A stretch of 64,000 nt of DNA from Endomychus coccineus. Taxonomy: Eukaryota; Arthropoda; Insecta; Coleoptera; Endomychidae. The DNA lies in contig OY294071.1 in the NCBI GenBank assembly GCA_958510875.1, positions 32,084,581 through 32,148,580 on the forward strand, in the 5' to 3' direction. The number at the start of each line of letters is the position of its first letter. The first letter of the stretch is position 1. The notes below the pieces were generated by a model. The model was given only the letters and a program-made list of their open reading frames with translations. It was not told where the DNA came from and ran no database searches. Below are positions 10,990 through 22,890 of the stretch, in pieces. Made by a program: the position numbers and the translations under genes.

Positions 10990-12400
10990 ACTTATTAAAT
11001 CACTATACACCGCTTATTCAAACTCAATCAGTTAACTGAATTTGATTTTGGTAGCGTATCGTTGTTTCGAAACTTAGATGCCTTAGAGGAAATTGTACCG
11101 TTGAGGCCGGGAAAATCCTAATCTTCTGAGACTCAGTAGGAACAACACCCCTTAATAACAATAATCTGATGTTTGCGTCTACCACAATCGTGCAGGAAAT
11201 GAACACATATCTTGGGGTTCATTGGAAAAATGTAATCTGAATGTATTTTGAACTTCCGAAGCCCAACAACAATAAATAATAAATGGTACAATAATTCTTA
11301 GCATAGTTTTCTTTTCAATATGCAAAATTCGATTAGAAGAATGCAAACCAGATCAAAATAACGGTTGAAATTAACCGATATCCAGGAAAAATTTGCACTG
11401 CCAAATATTCCAATAGTTGGGAGTAAAGCGAGCAATGTTTGATGACTTTATAATTTTAATCCCTAGGAATGAGTTTTTTTTATGAAATGAAAACTTGATA
11501 GAATTTCACAATGAGACGATTGAAAACGTATTCCACGTGTTTATCGTTGATCGTTTTACAGGAATTGCAACCAATCATCTATTCAATGTCAGCTACTTAA
11601 TCGGTTTATAAGCCACTTGAAATGTTCATTCATGAAGCCTCATGTATTCATAAGGAATTAGTAATAAGAATGAGATGTAAGTTTGTTTTATATTCCCTAT
11701 TTCAAATGAAAGTTTCCAAGAAAAATTACTTTATTACCATTGCAAATTTTACTAGTTTTAAGGCAAAATAGAGTTATAAAAAGCGGAAAGTGCCTGCGCT
11801 TGTAAGCCACAAATTACCAGAGTGAATGTACATTTATAAAACCATTTCTGCACTCTCTTGAAATGTATGCAATAAATTTTTCTAATGATGATTTATTATA
11901 CTTTGACTTTTCTCATGTTGCCTTTGGTAATGGAACTTCGTTAGATGCAGACTGAAGGAATGTAATTATCTTGTGAATAAAGACAAAGCTCTATCGCCTT
12001 ATTGCAAAAAGTAACAGTTATTTTATTGTCGAATTTATTTTAAAATTACGAACAACGTTTTTAGTTGCCTCACTAACACTATATATAGTACAAGAGAAGT
12101 ATTGTATTCGGGCAAAATTTTTTCCGGGCTTTAGAGCTTTTGAGCTTTTCTGAACCCATTTAGACCACCCGGTACGAGCGGCCGTGAAGAGAACTAGGTA
12201 TGACAGATGCCTGGACTTGTGTGCAAAATGATTTCTTTTTTTGATGTCTACTGATTCATTTTCATGAATTTATAACTTACTGTAATATACTATCCACTTC
12301 CAAGATAGAGAGCAATTAGACAAATGCATGCGGCGTTCACGGGAAAAGAAGACTCACATAATAAACTTAAAGAGTTCACTCTGTGGACACACTATAACAC
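10990..12400. other. Unassigned 1.4 kb
   Basis: AT-rich, no domain-bearing ORF. A short phrase near 12070 (ATAGTACAAGAGAAGTAT) resembles one near 7970, which hints at a dispersed repeat, but I cannot delimit it. Confidence 0.35.
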
Positions 12401-12773
12401 TATGAATACGAAACAATCACCCTTATCCACTGAAAATACTGTTAAAGTACTGAGGACTTATCAGCTACCAAGTAACCATCTTCAGAATAAACTAGATTAT
12501 TAATCAAAATGTGCCTGTTTAAATACTATTTGGGGTTAAATAATGCTAACAAATGGTTACCGTCAGCTGGAGATAAATCGGAATTTTAATAAATTGCTTT
12601 TTCGTTCATATATTTCCATCAACTCTGAATCACCTAGATATTTGTCCGTACTGTGTTTTAGAAGTGATAAACTTCCTTGAGAAATGCTGTGACCTGTATT
12701 TAACGCTGATTGTTCACCATTTTTTTCTTTATATGGGTAAAATGTTCTTTATACCGAGTTGAAATGTTCCTTC
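12401..12773. repeat. Dispersed repeat, filled copy, left part
   Basis: Aligns by eye with 52390-52744 over several hundred bases (for example AATACTGTTAAAGTACTGAG and ATCAAAATGTGCCTGTTT). It resumes after the MITE at 13382-13440, matching 52747-52800. Non-coding. The pair lets the MITE insertion point be read exactly. Confidence 0.85.
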
Positions 12774-12775
12774 TA

Positions 12776-13379
12776 CCGGGATATCAAAAATTATCTTGGT
12801 CAAGGGTGGTTGTGGAATTTAAAACGTGTGTCTTACTTTACGTTTGAAATAATTATGTCACTGTCACACTGACATCATCAATAACCTACAAATTGCATAC
12901 CTATTTATTTCAGTTGTAAAACAATAATGAACTAGAAATTATGAAAAAGGTTTTAGTAACAAGAAAAACTAAATTACAGTAATTGTTGAAATTTCCCCCG
13001 TTTTGTTCGATGCACATTAACTAGCGCACCCGTTCGAAAATAGGCTTCAATCATGAACATTTTGTGCTGTGTGGTATATGCATGATTCAAAAACTGGATT
13101 AGAAAATTTCAGCTCAATAACTTAACAGATTCCGACACAACAAAACATATTCAAAAATTTAGAGTAAGACACACGTTTTACATTCCACAACCACCCTTGA
13201 CCAAGATAATTTTTAATTTGTAGTTCATTATTGTTTTACAACTGAAATAAATAGTTATGAAATTTGTAGGTTATTGATGATGTCAGTGTGACAGTGAAAT
13301 AATTATTTCAAACGTAAAGTAAGACACACGTTTTAGATTCCACAACCACCCTTGACCAAGATAATTTTTGATATCCCGG
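12776..13379. mobile_element. TA-flanked inverted-repeat MITE (604 bp)
   Basis: The left tip CCGGGATATCAAAAATTATC is repeated as the reverse complement at the right end (GATATCCCGG, 13379). The arms extend through GTCAAGGGTGGTTGTGG and GTTTGAAATAATTA for roughly 160-180 bp each. A third, internal copy of the arm segment occurs at about 13160-13222. TA flanks both ends. The homologous locus at 52.74 kb has a single TA at the same point, which confirms the boundaries. It has no coding capacity. Confidence 0.93.
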
Positions 13380-13469
13380 TAGTTTGAACCACATAGCATT
13401 TTGAACATGACTCACAATCGATTTTGTAAATCCCGGATTTGTCGAAATCGGAAACTTTGTCAAAGGTGT

Positions 13470-13560
13470 CAGTGGCGGCTCATAGGGGCCGTAGCGCCGC
13501 CTACCTTTAAATATTCTCCAGAACAAGTATAACACATAAAAATACACGTTTCGTCTTTAT
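13470..13560. mobile_element. Orphan hAT-like terminus
   Basis: CAGTGGCGGCTCATAGGGGC starts at 13470 with the same 11-bp tip as the two hAT copies but different sequence further in. I found no matching right end within the next kilobase. It may be the 5' end of another hAT family truncated on the right. Confidence 0.5.
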
Positions 13561-14289
13561 ATTATATACCGCTGGCGCAAAGCTTATTGTTACAAGCACA
13601 GACATCTCGCAACCTTAGTTGAAGAGTAGGCGAACTATACCGCCGCCAAGAGCCCATCAGCTGCATAACTCGAGGCTTCTCGAAAACGTCACTGTTCGAT
13701 GATTGTGTTAAAATTATGGCGATTTGAAGCGGCAGTTTCGGCAGCCTTCGATGTTATCCGTCGATAAATTTCAGAGCCGAACAAATCCATAATATTGGCA
13801 GCTTTATAGTTGTTCTGTGACAGAACAGCGAATTCTTGTTTCTGGAAATCAGGTGATTTGTATTACTATCGTTGTTCTGTAATTATTTATTATTTTACCG
13901 TTCAGTTTTGCCGGTGCGGTGATTGTTAAGACATGTCTGGTGTACGTTGGTATGTGCGTAAAACATTGTGGAGTCAATTGCGCCGTTCCTATGGACCTTT
14001 GTGATTTAAATTTTGCAAATCGCTTCAAAGTGGTGGAAATAGGATCTGTATAGTTTGGGGGGCAGTAGTCCCTTTGCAAGTGGTACTTTTGACATTCATC
14101 TACCGTTTTTCAGATGGAACCATAGTATTTTATTGAACCATTATGACAACAGTGCCCTTCTGGTTATAGATGTAAATCATACGCATACTTTAACCAGCAG
14201 AAGTATCCGGAATTCTCATTTCAAGATATGAATGATGTCACATTACGTCATCGAAGTGCGCACATAAGTACATCATCATAGAAGAACAG
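13561..14289. other. Unassigned 0.7 kb
   Basis: Might be interior of the hAT whose left tip is at 13470. No transposase motif is readable. Confidence 0.3.
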
Positions 14290-14935
14290 ATGAGGCTGTA
14301 GACTTACGTGCTCTGTGGTATCAGTTCACGAGCTAGACAATGAAGGAGTCTGCCAACCTGGAATCGCTCGTGATTGAATAGCAGACGAGATTTCCGATGA
14401 GCATGATCATGAAAATACTTATAGGAAAGGGAAAGATCACCCCCCTTTCTACAATGTTCTAGAGACGACAATGAAGGTCGTAAGTGTAACATGATCAACC
14501 AGAGGAATATAATCTAAAAGGTTCAGTGTACTCGTATGTTTGGGAGCTGAGCTTGTACATGTGAACAGTACTCCAGGACAGGTCAAATCAGTACTTCTAG
14601 GTCATGAAAAGCTGGTGTGGTGTGAAGTAGGTGTTGGCACGAAATAGAAAACCAAGCTTCTGTGGAGCAGTTTTCATAATGGATCTCACATAACCATCCC
14701 ATGAGAATGTGCTGTTAGTGGTGATACCGCGCATGTTGATATCACCATAGGAATTGTTGTACCTGACATCATACCAGGGATAGTGGGATATGACTTCTTG
14801 TAGAAAATGCAATCTATTACTATTAAACTTTACTAGATTATCAGATCTCCATTTCAAAATTATTTGCCAGATCTTCATTTATTGCATCGAATTGTCTGTC
14901 TTGCACCTCTGGCTCTATTGGATGATATATAGGCT
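14290..14935 (-). pseudogene. LINE-A 3' half remnant
   Basis: Read on the minus strand from 14935: ILKWRSDNLVKFNSNRLHF (RT palm-thumb region), WDGYVRSIMKTAPQKLGFLF and TPHQLFMT, then a broken C-terminal region (LSLSYKYFHDHAHRKSRLLF). Several frame changes and stops. Same family as 35160-35962, 41484-42525 and 54066-54886. Confidence 0.8.
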
Positions 14936-15074
14936 CTAGAAGATAAAGCGGTATGAAGTTATGAAATCGGCTCATTCAATTCTAGAATGTTACTGCTATA
15001 GCCCGGAATTGAATAGGATTGTAGTGAAGGTAACTACCAGACTTCAAAATAGTCATAACAGGTAGAGAGGCATG

Positions 15075-16020
15075 CAAGGGAAGACCTCCATTAAATGCAG
15101 AAATGGCTTGTTACGCAAACGGTTCACAAACCGAGGAAGATATAGGAGCAGGAATATATATAGCCAATCACAGACAAGAATCTCACTGAGTTTGAGTAAA
15201 CACGTGACGATATTCCAGGCAGAAGTTGCTGCAATATATCACTGTGCCGAAAAGCTATTAAGGCAAAAGTTTCAGGCAAAAAACCATCGCCATATACTAT
15301 GACAGTCAAGCGGCTATAAAATCATCTAGTTCCTTACAGGTCAATTCCAAACTTGTCTGGGACTGCTTAGAAACCCTACAAGAGTTGGGCAGTCAAAATA
15401 GACTGTCTGTAGGCTGGGTACCAGACCACACAGGTTACAAAGGCAAGAAAAAGGCTGGTTCACTGGCCCGAGAAGGAGCACGTGGGGCTCTAATTGGTTC
15501 AGAACCCTTCTGTGGTATAGCGAAAGTGCTGCGCAAATCATATAGCCGTATTTGGATGAAAAATCAATGAATGGTGGAACAAGACACCGGGCCAAAGAGT
15601 TCATTAAAGAACCATCGCCAGAATGCACGGAGTACCTACTAAGCCAGATTAGAAGATCAACTAGAATCATGATTGTACTCCTGACAGGGCATTGTAGATT
15701 CAACAAACTCATGAACAACATCGGACTGGCAGGGACAACCCTATGCAGGTTCTGCCAAAAAGACGAGGAGACCTCCGTACACATACTGTGTTACTGCGAA
15801 GGCCTAACAAGGCTAAGGTTCTCAACGACAGGAAAGGAAAAACCAGAACCCGTCCATTATATGGAGGACCTAAGGTCTGGTCTATGGAGTCTAGAAATAA
15901 AGACGGGTCTAGACAGGGAACTCTAACATAATAAGAGGCATACACAATAAATCTTGAAAAGTCGCGGTGGTGAGGCTTCCAGCCCATAAGCCCCATACAA
16001 ATCTAACCACCAGACCACAT
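15075..16020 (+). pseudogene. LINE-B RNase H and zinc-knuckle end
   Basis: From about 15104, CYANGSQTEEDIGAGIYI holds the first motif of RNase H (Asn where Asp is usual), then IFQAEVAAIYHCAEKLL, AIYYDSQAAIKSSSSLQ and LSVGWVPDHTGYKGKKKAG. The lead-in RIMIVLLTGHCRFNKLMNNI and the Cys-rich end (LCRFCQKDEETSVHILCYC) follow to about 15830. One frameshift after about 15180 and a stop at 15568 break it. The catalytic DGS changed to NGS and the final ADxxAR reads KKAGSLAR, so enzyme activity is unlikely even without the breaks. The tail runs to about 16020. Confidence 0.85.
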
Positions 16021-17149
16021 ATTTTTTGTGTGGCTAAATGTTTTTATTATTTCTTTAGAATGTTTATTGTTTATGTCCAGTAAGTTAAAACTGTTCTTCG
16101 TTTTAAACCTAGTGGTAAATTGAAATGCATGATGGAAACTATTCACTTCATCTACTTATATTGAATTTGAATTATTCATCATACAAACATTAGTTCTTTT
16201 GGATACTACTCAGAATAATTCTTCAACAACTACTCCCTAGGCTAATATTTCCATATCCAGGTGATTAGTTTGTTTGCAAAGTCTCATGAGACGGTACCTA
16301 ATTTACACCGGGACAAGATTATTAGAGACGGCATAAATTCCTATAGAAAATCGGGCTTTGTTAGGTTGAACTCAATTCCTTAAATGTCAATAACAGAAGG
16401 GATTATTTTTGTGAATAGAACTGTAGGACTTCATTTAATGCGAATTTTCTGTGTGTATACTTTATCTTCCACTAAGGAAATTATCGGTTTCTCACTCCAT
16501 CATTTTAAGGTAGACTTAAAAAGGCTATAAATTTTTATCATACATCCCCGCGGTTGCTGAAAGGAGGTATTGGAAGAAGTGGTTTATTTTCGCAAGATTG
16601 TAGCCGAAGCTATTCCAGAATGGAAATTTATTTTATCCAAATATACTCAACTTGATATACTGGATGATGTATCACATTATACTACCCAACGTATGTTTGG
16701 ATAAAATAACTGGATATCTCGAAAAATCCAGGGTGAATTTATGAAGGGTAGATGAAGCTAAATCTGCAACTTCATGCTTAGCTTAGGACTGCCTAATTTA
16801 TTGAAATTTGAATAGAAAACAGTTACCTGTCAGTTCTATAAAGAGGGCTTTGTGATAAATTTGCTGAAATATATACATCTTTATCCATGAAATTGTCAAC
16901 CCTAATCGATAGAAAAATTAAGTTTGATTGTCTAAATCCAGGAATTTGCTCGACTGTACGTCTTCAAACTTGAATAAGGTAAAGTGACACATTTAATCAC
17001 GCAGAACATGTTGAAAATGAATGACACTATTTCTGGGAGGAAAAGGAATCCGGACAACTTCCGTCGGGTGGACTCCGGACCTCTTCCGACTCGTGCGGTT
17101 TATATGTAAGGCTAGCAAGTCTGATTTCAATGGGAATATATGGGGATAT
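16021..17149. other. Unassigned 1.1 kb
   Basis: AT-rich. No recognisable element or coding region. Confidence 0.35.
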
Positions 17150-17570
17150 AATATATGTGTTACGTAGGCCACCAGGTGTCCTGTTGATTTCTGGTGACGT
17201 TCACTATTTTGTAGCTGTCTAGATATAGAATGAACTCGATGTTGATTGCTTTATCCATTAGACTGGGTCTATAATATTTATTAGGAAGGGGCTTCTTTCC
17301 CTTTTTTTTTTCAATTGGTTGAACTGTAGCTGTCTTCCAGCTGAAAGGAAACGCACTAAGTTTATATTAAAGGGTAAACAACCTGCAAAGAACTGGTGTT
17401 AATTCTGGGACACATTTCTTGTTGAGGATAACAGCCTCCATCTGGCCCCATAGTCTTTTTCGTATTTAGATTAGGCAGCATCTTCGGTTAGGAAAGGGAA
17501 TGAGCTGAAGTGAAATTTCTTTCAATTGCCTTGGTGTAGGTTTAAAACGAACGGGAGAGATTTCGAAATT
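17150..17570 (-). pseudogene. LINE-A linker and RT start, decayed
   Basis: Two blocks match LINE-A at the nucleotide level. 17150-17290 resembles 42250-42360 (RT segment with TGDLLAYVTHLW there), and 17300-17430 resembles 46640-46780 (RT start, with a SWKTARV-like phrase). 17460-17570 reads as the linker also seen at 62.3-62.5 kb. Heavily broken. Confidence 0.65.
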
Positions 17571-18069
17571 CGATAAGCTTTGATCTTATCTTGACGTTAT
17601 ATGCCTCTTTTGGTATGAATTCACCTATGAGATATGGAGGATCAGGGAACGCATAAATTACAAAGATAACAGTTGAAAACTTGGCGTGGGCTCAATTTTT
17701 TGAAGACCCTGGAGATTGGACATTTAGAATTTGGTTCCCATAATCACAAATGATCTAAAAACCTGAAGATCGCTGGAACGAGCAGTTCAATTTGGTTACC
17801 TAATAACCGAAGAGATTACAACAATGTCGATATTAACGATTGCGGTCAGAATATAAATTTGATGGCCCATGCACGTGTTTTATTGCTCCATCTGTACCAA
17901 TCATCCGCGACATCTGGGGAAAGGTCTCTGTTCAACGACATAATACACGTTATTAGTGGCATAATTAATTTACGATTCAATTAGTCAGTAAACACAATGG
18001 AATTGAATAATCAATAACAATCGCGAGATACTACTCCAAGGTATTATTGCGACGCGAATTCAAGAATAG
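17571..18069. other. Unassigned 0.5 kb
   Basis: No coding or repeat signature recognised. Confidence 0.35.
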
Positions 18070-18430
18070 TTGGTCAATCAAGATTGTCTATAAGGCTGAT
18101 AACTTTGCTGGTTGAGGTTTTGTTCAGATCTTCTGATAGGAGATGTGTCTTGCTGAACATCTCAGATCTGATTCTTTCCCCAGCTGGGCATTCATCCAGA
18201 ACGTGTTGTGCCCTTTCATCATCTGCTAGACGCAGTGGATATTGAGCGTCTTCCACAAAGCTGAGCCTTCGTAGATGGTGGTTTAAACGGCAGTGTATAA
18301 CCATCTGTTCCAGGAGTATTGAAACTCTTGTTCTCGAAGGGTTTATAATGAACGCTTTAGAGTGGGCTAAACCTGGTAAAGTTTGCCAGTAATGGAGTAT
18401 TCTACTTCCAGTCCAGGATGATATAGCTAT
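18070..18430 (-). pseudogene. LINE C-terminal Cys-rich end
   Basis: The minus strand reads HYWQTLPGLAHSKAFIINPS, then HCRLNHHLRRLSFVEDAQYP and DDERAQHVLDECPAGERIRS, the HCRLN...HVLxECP pattern that ends RNase H-bearing LINE proteins. The CxxC of the knuckle is lost (AQYPLRLADD). It is different enough from the other LINE-B ends to be another family. Confidence 0.75.
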
Positions 18431-18459
18431 TTTAGCTGTGCTTGATTGGTTATCCTTGA

Positions 18460-19660
18460 ACAGTAGACTTCCGCGGATAGCTTATCTTGAAATTTCTTGG
18501 CATCCGGACCGATTTCGCGTTACTGGATGCCTACGTTTCACCAACCATTACAGGTCAGGCTTGAGGCTTGAACTGAAACTGATTCTTCTCTTTTCTGTAG
18601 CGGTATTAATTGTGGGAAAACCTTCACGCTACACAACTCACTGCCTTTCTTCTGGTGGTTAACTCGGTTCTGGCACCTGTCCGTGCCGTTGTGTGATCAT
18701 ATGCCAAGTGGAATTTTCGAGGATGGGCTTCCAAATGTTGGGAAGGTCCTGAGTCTTGGTTTAGATTATTTGAATGTTTTGGGACTCCTATCACTTCAAG
18801 AATTTTTCGCTGATAGAAGTTTGGGGCTCGAGCTAGAATTTTAGTATTTTCGAAAAGGATTTGATGATGAGTGTCAAACTTATGTTCCGCAAGTGCAAAT
18901 CTACTGGTGTCACGAAGCCTTGTACAGAGCTCATGTTCTTTCACACGGGTATCTACTGTACGACCTATTTTGATAGGATTTTAAAACTGAGGAAGTTTTG
19001 GAAGTGTGGAAAAGCGAGTAGAAATATGATGTTTTTTATGAATTCTGGAAATTCGATCTGTTATATATATGGAACATAGGTAGTGGATAAAGGAGGTGGG
19101 GGGTTTGTGGCTCAGTTTTAGATGAAGTGCATTTCTTTACGGCTCTTTGAAAGTTATAATGAGAGAAATTATTTGATAATAAAACAGATGAAAGGTGTTT
19201 TGATCCTGATTTTGAGAACTGGGGTTGGGATAAGTTAACAGCTCTATGGACCGAGGAGTTTGAGATTGCTTTTGGGTAGGGTGGTGGTGAGAAATGCCAT
19301 TGAGGTATCTAACGATGTGAGTGGGTTCTCGATACACAGAATGTTCCAAAGTACCGGCAATCTGTCGACTAACTAATACATCTAGGAACGGGAGTGACCC
19401 TTTCTATTCAACTTTCATGGTGAAACGGATATTGGGATGTAATGAATTCAAACGATTGAGGAAGGGAACAAGATTTTCGCGAACATGTTGCCAAATAACA
19501 AAAGTGTCGTCGACATGTCTAAATAGACATTTAGGCTTGAGAACAGATGAGTCAATAGCATCTTGCTCAAGAGTTTCCATGAAGATATTAGCTATGAGAA
19601 AGTGGGGAACCCATGGCGGTTCTAGAGAATTGCTTGGTCAGATGTAACACTAGTTCGAAA
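18460..19660 (-). pseudogene. Penelope-like element (RT plus GIY-YIG), decayed
   Basis: On the minus strand from about 19640: TAMGSPLS, ANIFMETLEQDAIDSS, CLFRHVDDTFVIWQHVRENL (catalytic box, HVDD instead of YVDD), NSLHPNIRFTMKVE, LPFLDVLVSRQIAGTLEHSV and YREPTHIVRYLNGISHHHPT. These are the characteristic phrases of Penelope-like reverse transcriptases. Further on (18944-18640) VGRTVDTRVKEHELCTRL, FALAEHKFDTHHQILFENTK and LEVIGVPKHSNNLNQD match the region around the GIY-YIG endonuclease. Several frameshifts and stops. 18460-18630 is likely its 3' non-coding part. Confidence 0.85.
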
Positions 19661-20009
19661 ATGTAACAACACACATTGTTTCCAATTGGTCGGTCACCCT
19701 CCTATTTCCAAGGCAAAAATACAAGCGATCAACTTTGATTAACGAACGTGTAGCGGTATCTTCGCTTAGCTACGGTTAGCTTGGTTACATTTTGCCTGAT
19801 AGCATAATAATGTCATCTAAAATTTGGTAACAATATTGGTGGAGTCGTTTCTGAGAAGCTATTTCTTGGCTTTTTTATTCAGCGAAATTTTCCAAAATCA
19901 TATAAGTTCGTCGTCTTTACATGTTGAATTTTTGGCGGTAGCTAATAATTAACATTCAGTAACAATGCATTGGATGATTAACAAACACATTTACGTGTTA
20001 GCAGTAAGT
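19661..20009. other. Unassigned 0.35 kb
   Basis: May include the outer part of an old palindrome (see 20010-20050). Otherwise nothing recognised. Confidence 0.3.
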
Positions 20010-20050
20010 AGACACAGTTTAGGTTGCTCTAGGTCGAACAGTGACAACAC
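20010..20050 (+). repeat. Outer inverted repeat, left arm (41 bp)
   Basis: AGACACAGTTTAGGTTGCTC and the following bases are the reverse complement, with about three differences, of 21573-21613. Weaker symmetry continues on both sides. The pair encloses foldback copy B. Confidence 0.8.
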
Positions 20051-20180
20051 GTCCATGAGACCCAGACAGCTCATTATAGAAAACTCCATTTGGAAATACT
20101 GAAGCACGAAGTTAACCAAACGTGATTTACGAAAAGATAGATTTCCCACTGAAAAGATTATTTACAATGCAACGCATTTA

Positions 20181-21390
20181 GTCTAGGAGCCAGAGCGATA
20201 TTGATGGTCTGAACATTAACCCGATGGCTCTATGGTTATCGTTAGAGGACGGCTCAATGACCAATTCATCTCGCAGACCGAATTTTCGCCGGCTGCTAGA
20301 TCTCGACATACAGCCCTCGCAAATTGTTCATTTTTTGACTGGAGATTTACCCTTTTGAAGTTGCGGTTACTTGACAAGCATGCCATTCTTATACACTTCC
20401 ACCATGTGCTATCATTTTTTATAGTGTCTGTTTATCAGGCTGACCAGTTAAAATTGGACCGAAAATGGACTGCAAGTTAACCCTCCCAAACCTGGTGGGA
20501 AATGTTCATTGGTGTTGGCAATTGTTAAGATACCCTATGCCATCAAAAGTTTTCGGTCCATTTCCGAGTAATTTGCCAATATTTGGAACAGAAATGTTTT
20601 TTTCCTCATTTTGTGGCTAAACCTTGCGCATTACAAGGTAACATGATGGCACCATGTTAAATAACTTTATTGGAGGTCATATAAAATTATTGCCATCACT
20701 CCTTGCCTATTTCAACCCCCCAAAAACCCCTAAAACCACCCCCCAAAACAAAAACCCAGCCAGAATCTCAATAATTGACTAATTATCATAAAATTGGTCA
20801 TATTATCCATATTATTAATATTTTTTTGGGGATGGTTTTAGGGGGTTGAAATAGGCAAGGAGTGATGGCAATAATTTTAAATCTTTATTTGACCCCCAAT
20901 AAAGTTATTTAACATGGTGCCATCATGCTGCTTTGTAATCCGCAAGGTTTAGCCACAAAATGAGAAAAAAAAACATTGTTGGTCCAAATAATGGCCAATT
21001 ACTCGGAAATGGACCGATAACTTTTGATGGCATAGGGTATCTTAACAATTGCCAACACCAATGAACATTTTCCACCAGGTTTGGGAGGGCTAACTTGCAG
21101 TCCATTTTCGGTCCAATTTTAACTGGTCAGCCTGATAAACGGACACGATAAAAAATGATGACACATGGTGTAAGTGTATAAGAATAGGATGTTTTTCAAG
21201 TATCCGCAACTTGGGAAGGGTTAACCTCCAGTCAAATAATAAAAAAATTGCGAGGGCTATATCTCGAGATCTGGCAGCCGGCGAAAATTCGGCCTGTGAG
21301 ATGAATTGGTCATTGAAGCGCCCTCTGACGATAAACCATAGTGCCATAGGGTTAAAGGTCAGACCATCAATATCGCTCTGGCTCCTAGAC
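20181..21390. mobile_element. TA-flanked palindromic foldback element, copy B (1210 bp)
   Basis: Same tips as copy A (GTCTAGGAGCCAG ... CTGGCTCCTAGAC), TA on each side (20179-20180, 21391-21392), arms of roughly 580 bp meeting near 20790. The centre again carries a run of C and A (AACCCCTAAAACCACCCCCC) near the hinge. Copies A and B differ by many substitutions, so they are not recent duplicates of each other. Confidence 0.92.
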
Positions 21391-21572
21391 TAATTGATTC
21401 AAAGTTCTCGCGCGTTTCAAAGAAGCGACGGGGATAGTGTTGGATATACACCCGCCTGGTTCGTACCGATACTGAAACAATGTATCGGATTATTCATCAC
21501 ATAACTTCATCGTCCCACTCGTTCAACTGATGAGCTTCTGAAAAGCGAAACAGCTGTATGGACATGATGGAA

Positions 21573-21613
21573 GTGTTGTCACTGTTCGACCTAGAGCAAC
21601 CTTAACTCTGTCT
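21573..21613 (-). repeat. Outer inverted repeat, right arm (41 bp)
   Basis: Partner of 20010-20050. Confidence 0.8.
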
Positions 21614-22769
21614 ATTCGGTAACAGTATGACATCATCTACTGAGTCACGCCGTACACCAGTGCTAACACACGTGAGAGGTTAATGAACAAGTTTCAGTAG
21701 AATGGAGTAAACATATACATTACAAATAATAAAACTAGCTACGCTTGTTAGTTCAGTTATTTTATCTGTTTACGCTGTAAATAGGGATCAATTGGGTGTC
21801 ACAACTCGCAATATTCTCAAATACTTCGCTAATTGAGATATTTAACAACGTAATAAATCTATTTCAATCACCCATTTGATGATTATTAGCATTTCCCTCC
21901 TTAATCTGTTTAATATTGAATTACTTCGAATGTTTGTTTATGAATATTTTCACTTAATAACAACGCAAAGTTCGATTAAGTTGACTTTATGAATTAAAAG
22001 AATCAGGATCATTAAGTGATGAAGAGACATTCTCAAAGACTCGAAGATTATGACCAATGGTAAAGTAGCGAGTGGAGGAAAAGTGGGAAAGCAGCTTCTT
22101 TCAAAACTAAAACTGACATGGGTATTGACCTCCCTCCCTATGGGTATTAACAATACCATAGGATTAGATGTGGCGTTTTCCCCTTCTCTTAATTCATGGA
22201 TCCCCTATTGGTTGATACTACAAAGGGTGTTATGAAGTTATGTCTTCTTGACCGCCATCTCCAGGAGGTGACAGTGTTTGCCTTCCTTATTCAATTAGTA
22301 TAAAATCATCTACAAGTTTTAGGGCTGTAGGATTTACTATGAAGTAAATATCGGATATCGAATGATGCTTGGTGCGTGGCCCCTGATGCGCGGTAGGCGG
22401 TGAAAATTCGCATTCAAAAAACACGCTTTCTTTCACATGTTATTGAGGCTTTATTGTCTAGTTTGCACAAACTGATTCCTCCTGTGTCCTGTGTACGAAT
22501 AGAAAATATTTTACCTGAATGGAATTATCGTTGTACGTACCTGCAACAAAAAGAAAACATTAGATTTTGTATTTTCTCTCTAAACGAATGACATAATCTA
22601 ATATCCCACACCATATGATTTTTCAAAGCAGAAATGATTGCCTCGATGTTATATCATATAAAATGACATTGGGAGGACTTATGATATTTAGTTTCATTAA
22701 ATTGAAAATGAAAACTCATTCCTGTATGTTGTTAAATAACATCCCAGTGTTTTCGTGTAACTCTATTTA
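21614..22769. other. Unassigned 1.1 kb
   Basis: No domain or element recognised on either strand. Confidence 0.35.
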
Positions 22770-22890
22770 ATACTTAGGGTAGTCCGCGGGAACGGGAGGC
22801 TTTGGAAATTTTGTTATTTCGGAACTAACTATGTGTAGGTTGCCATGGATTTATTTGTCAAATTATCTGTCATTGTATGTCAATCTGTAA
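22770..22890 (+). repeat. Dispersed repeat fragment, inverted relative to 53 kb
   Basis: TTTATTTGTCAAATTATCTG followed by TCATTGTATG matches the reverse complement of 52950-53060. Non-coding. Family unknown. Confidence 0.7.

Noticed and set aside
15341..15784. 147-codon minus-strand ORF
   Set aside because: It is the antisense shadow of the LINE RNase H and C-terminal region on the plus strand.
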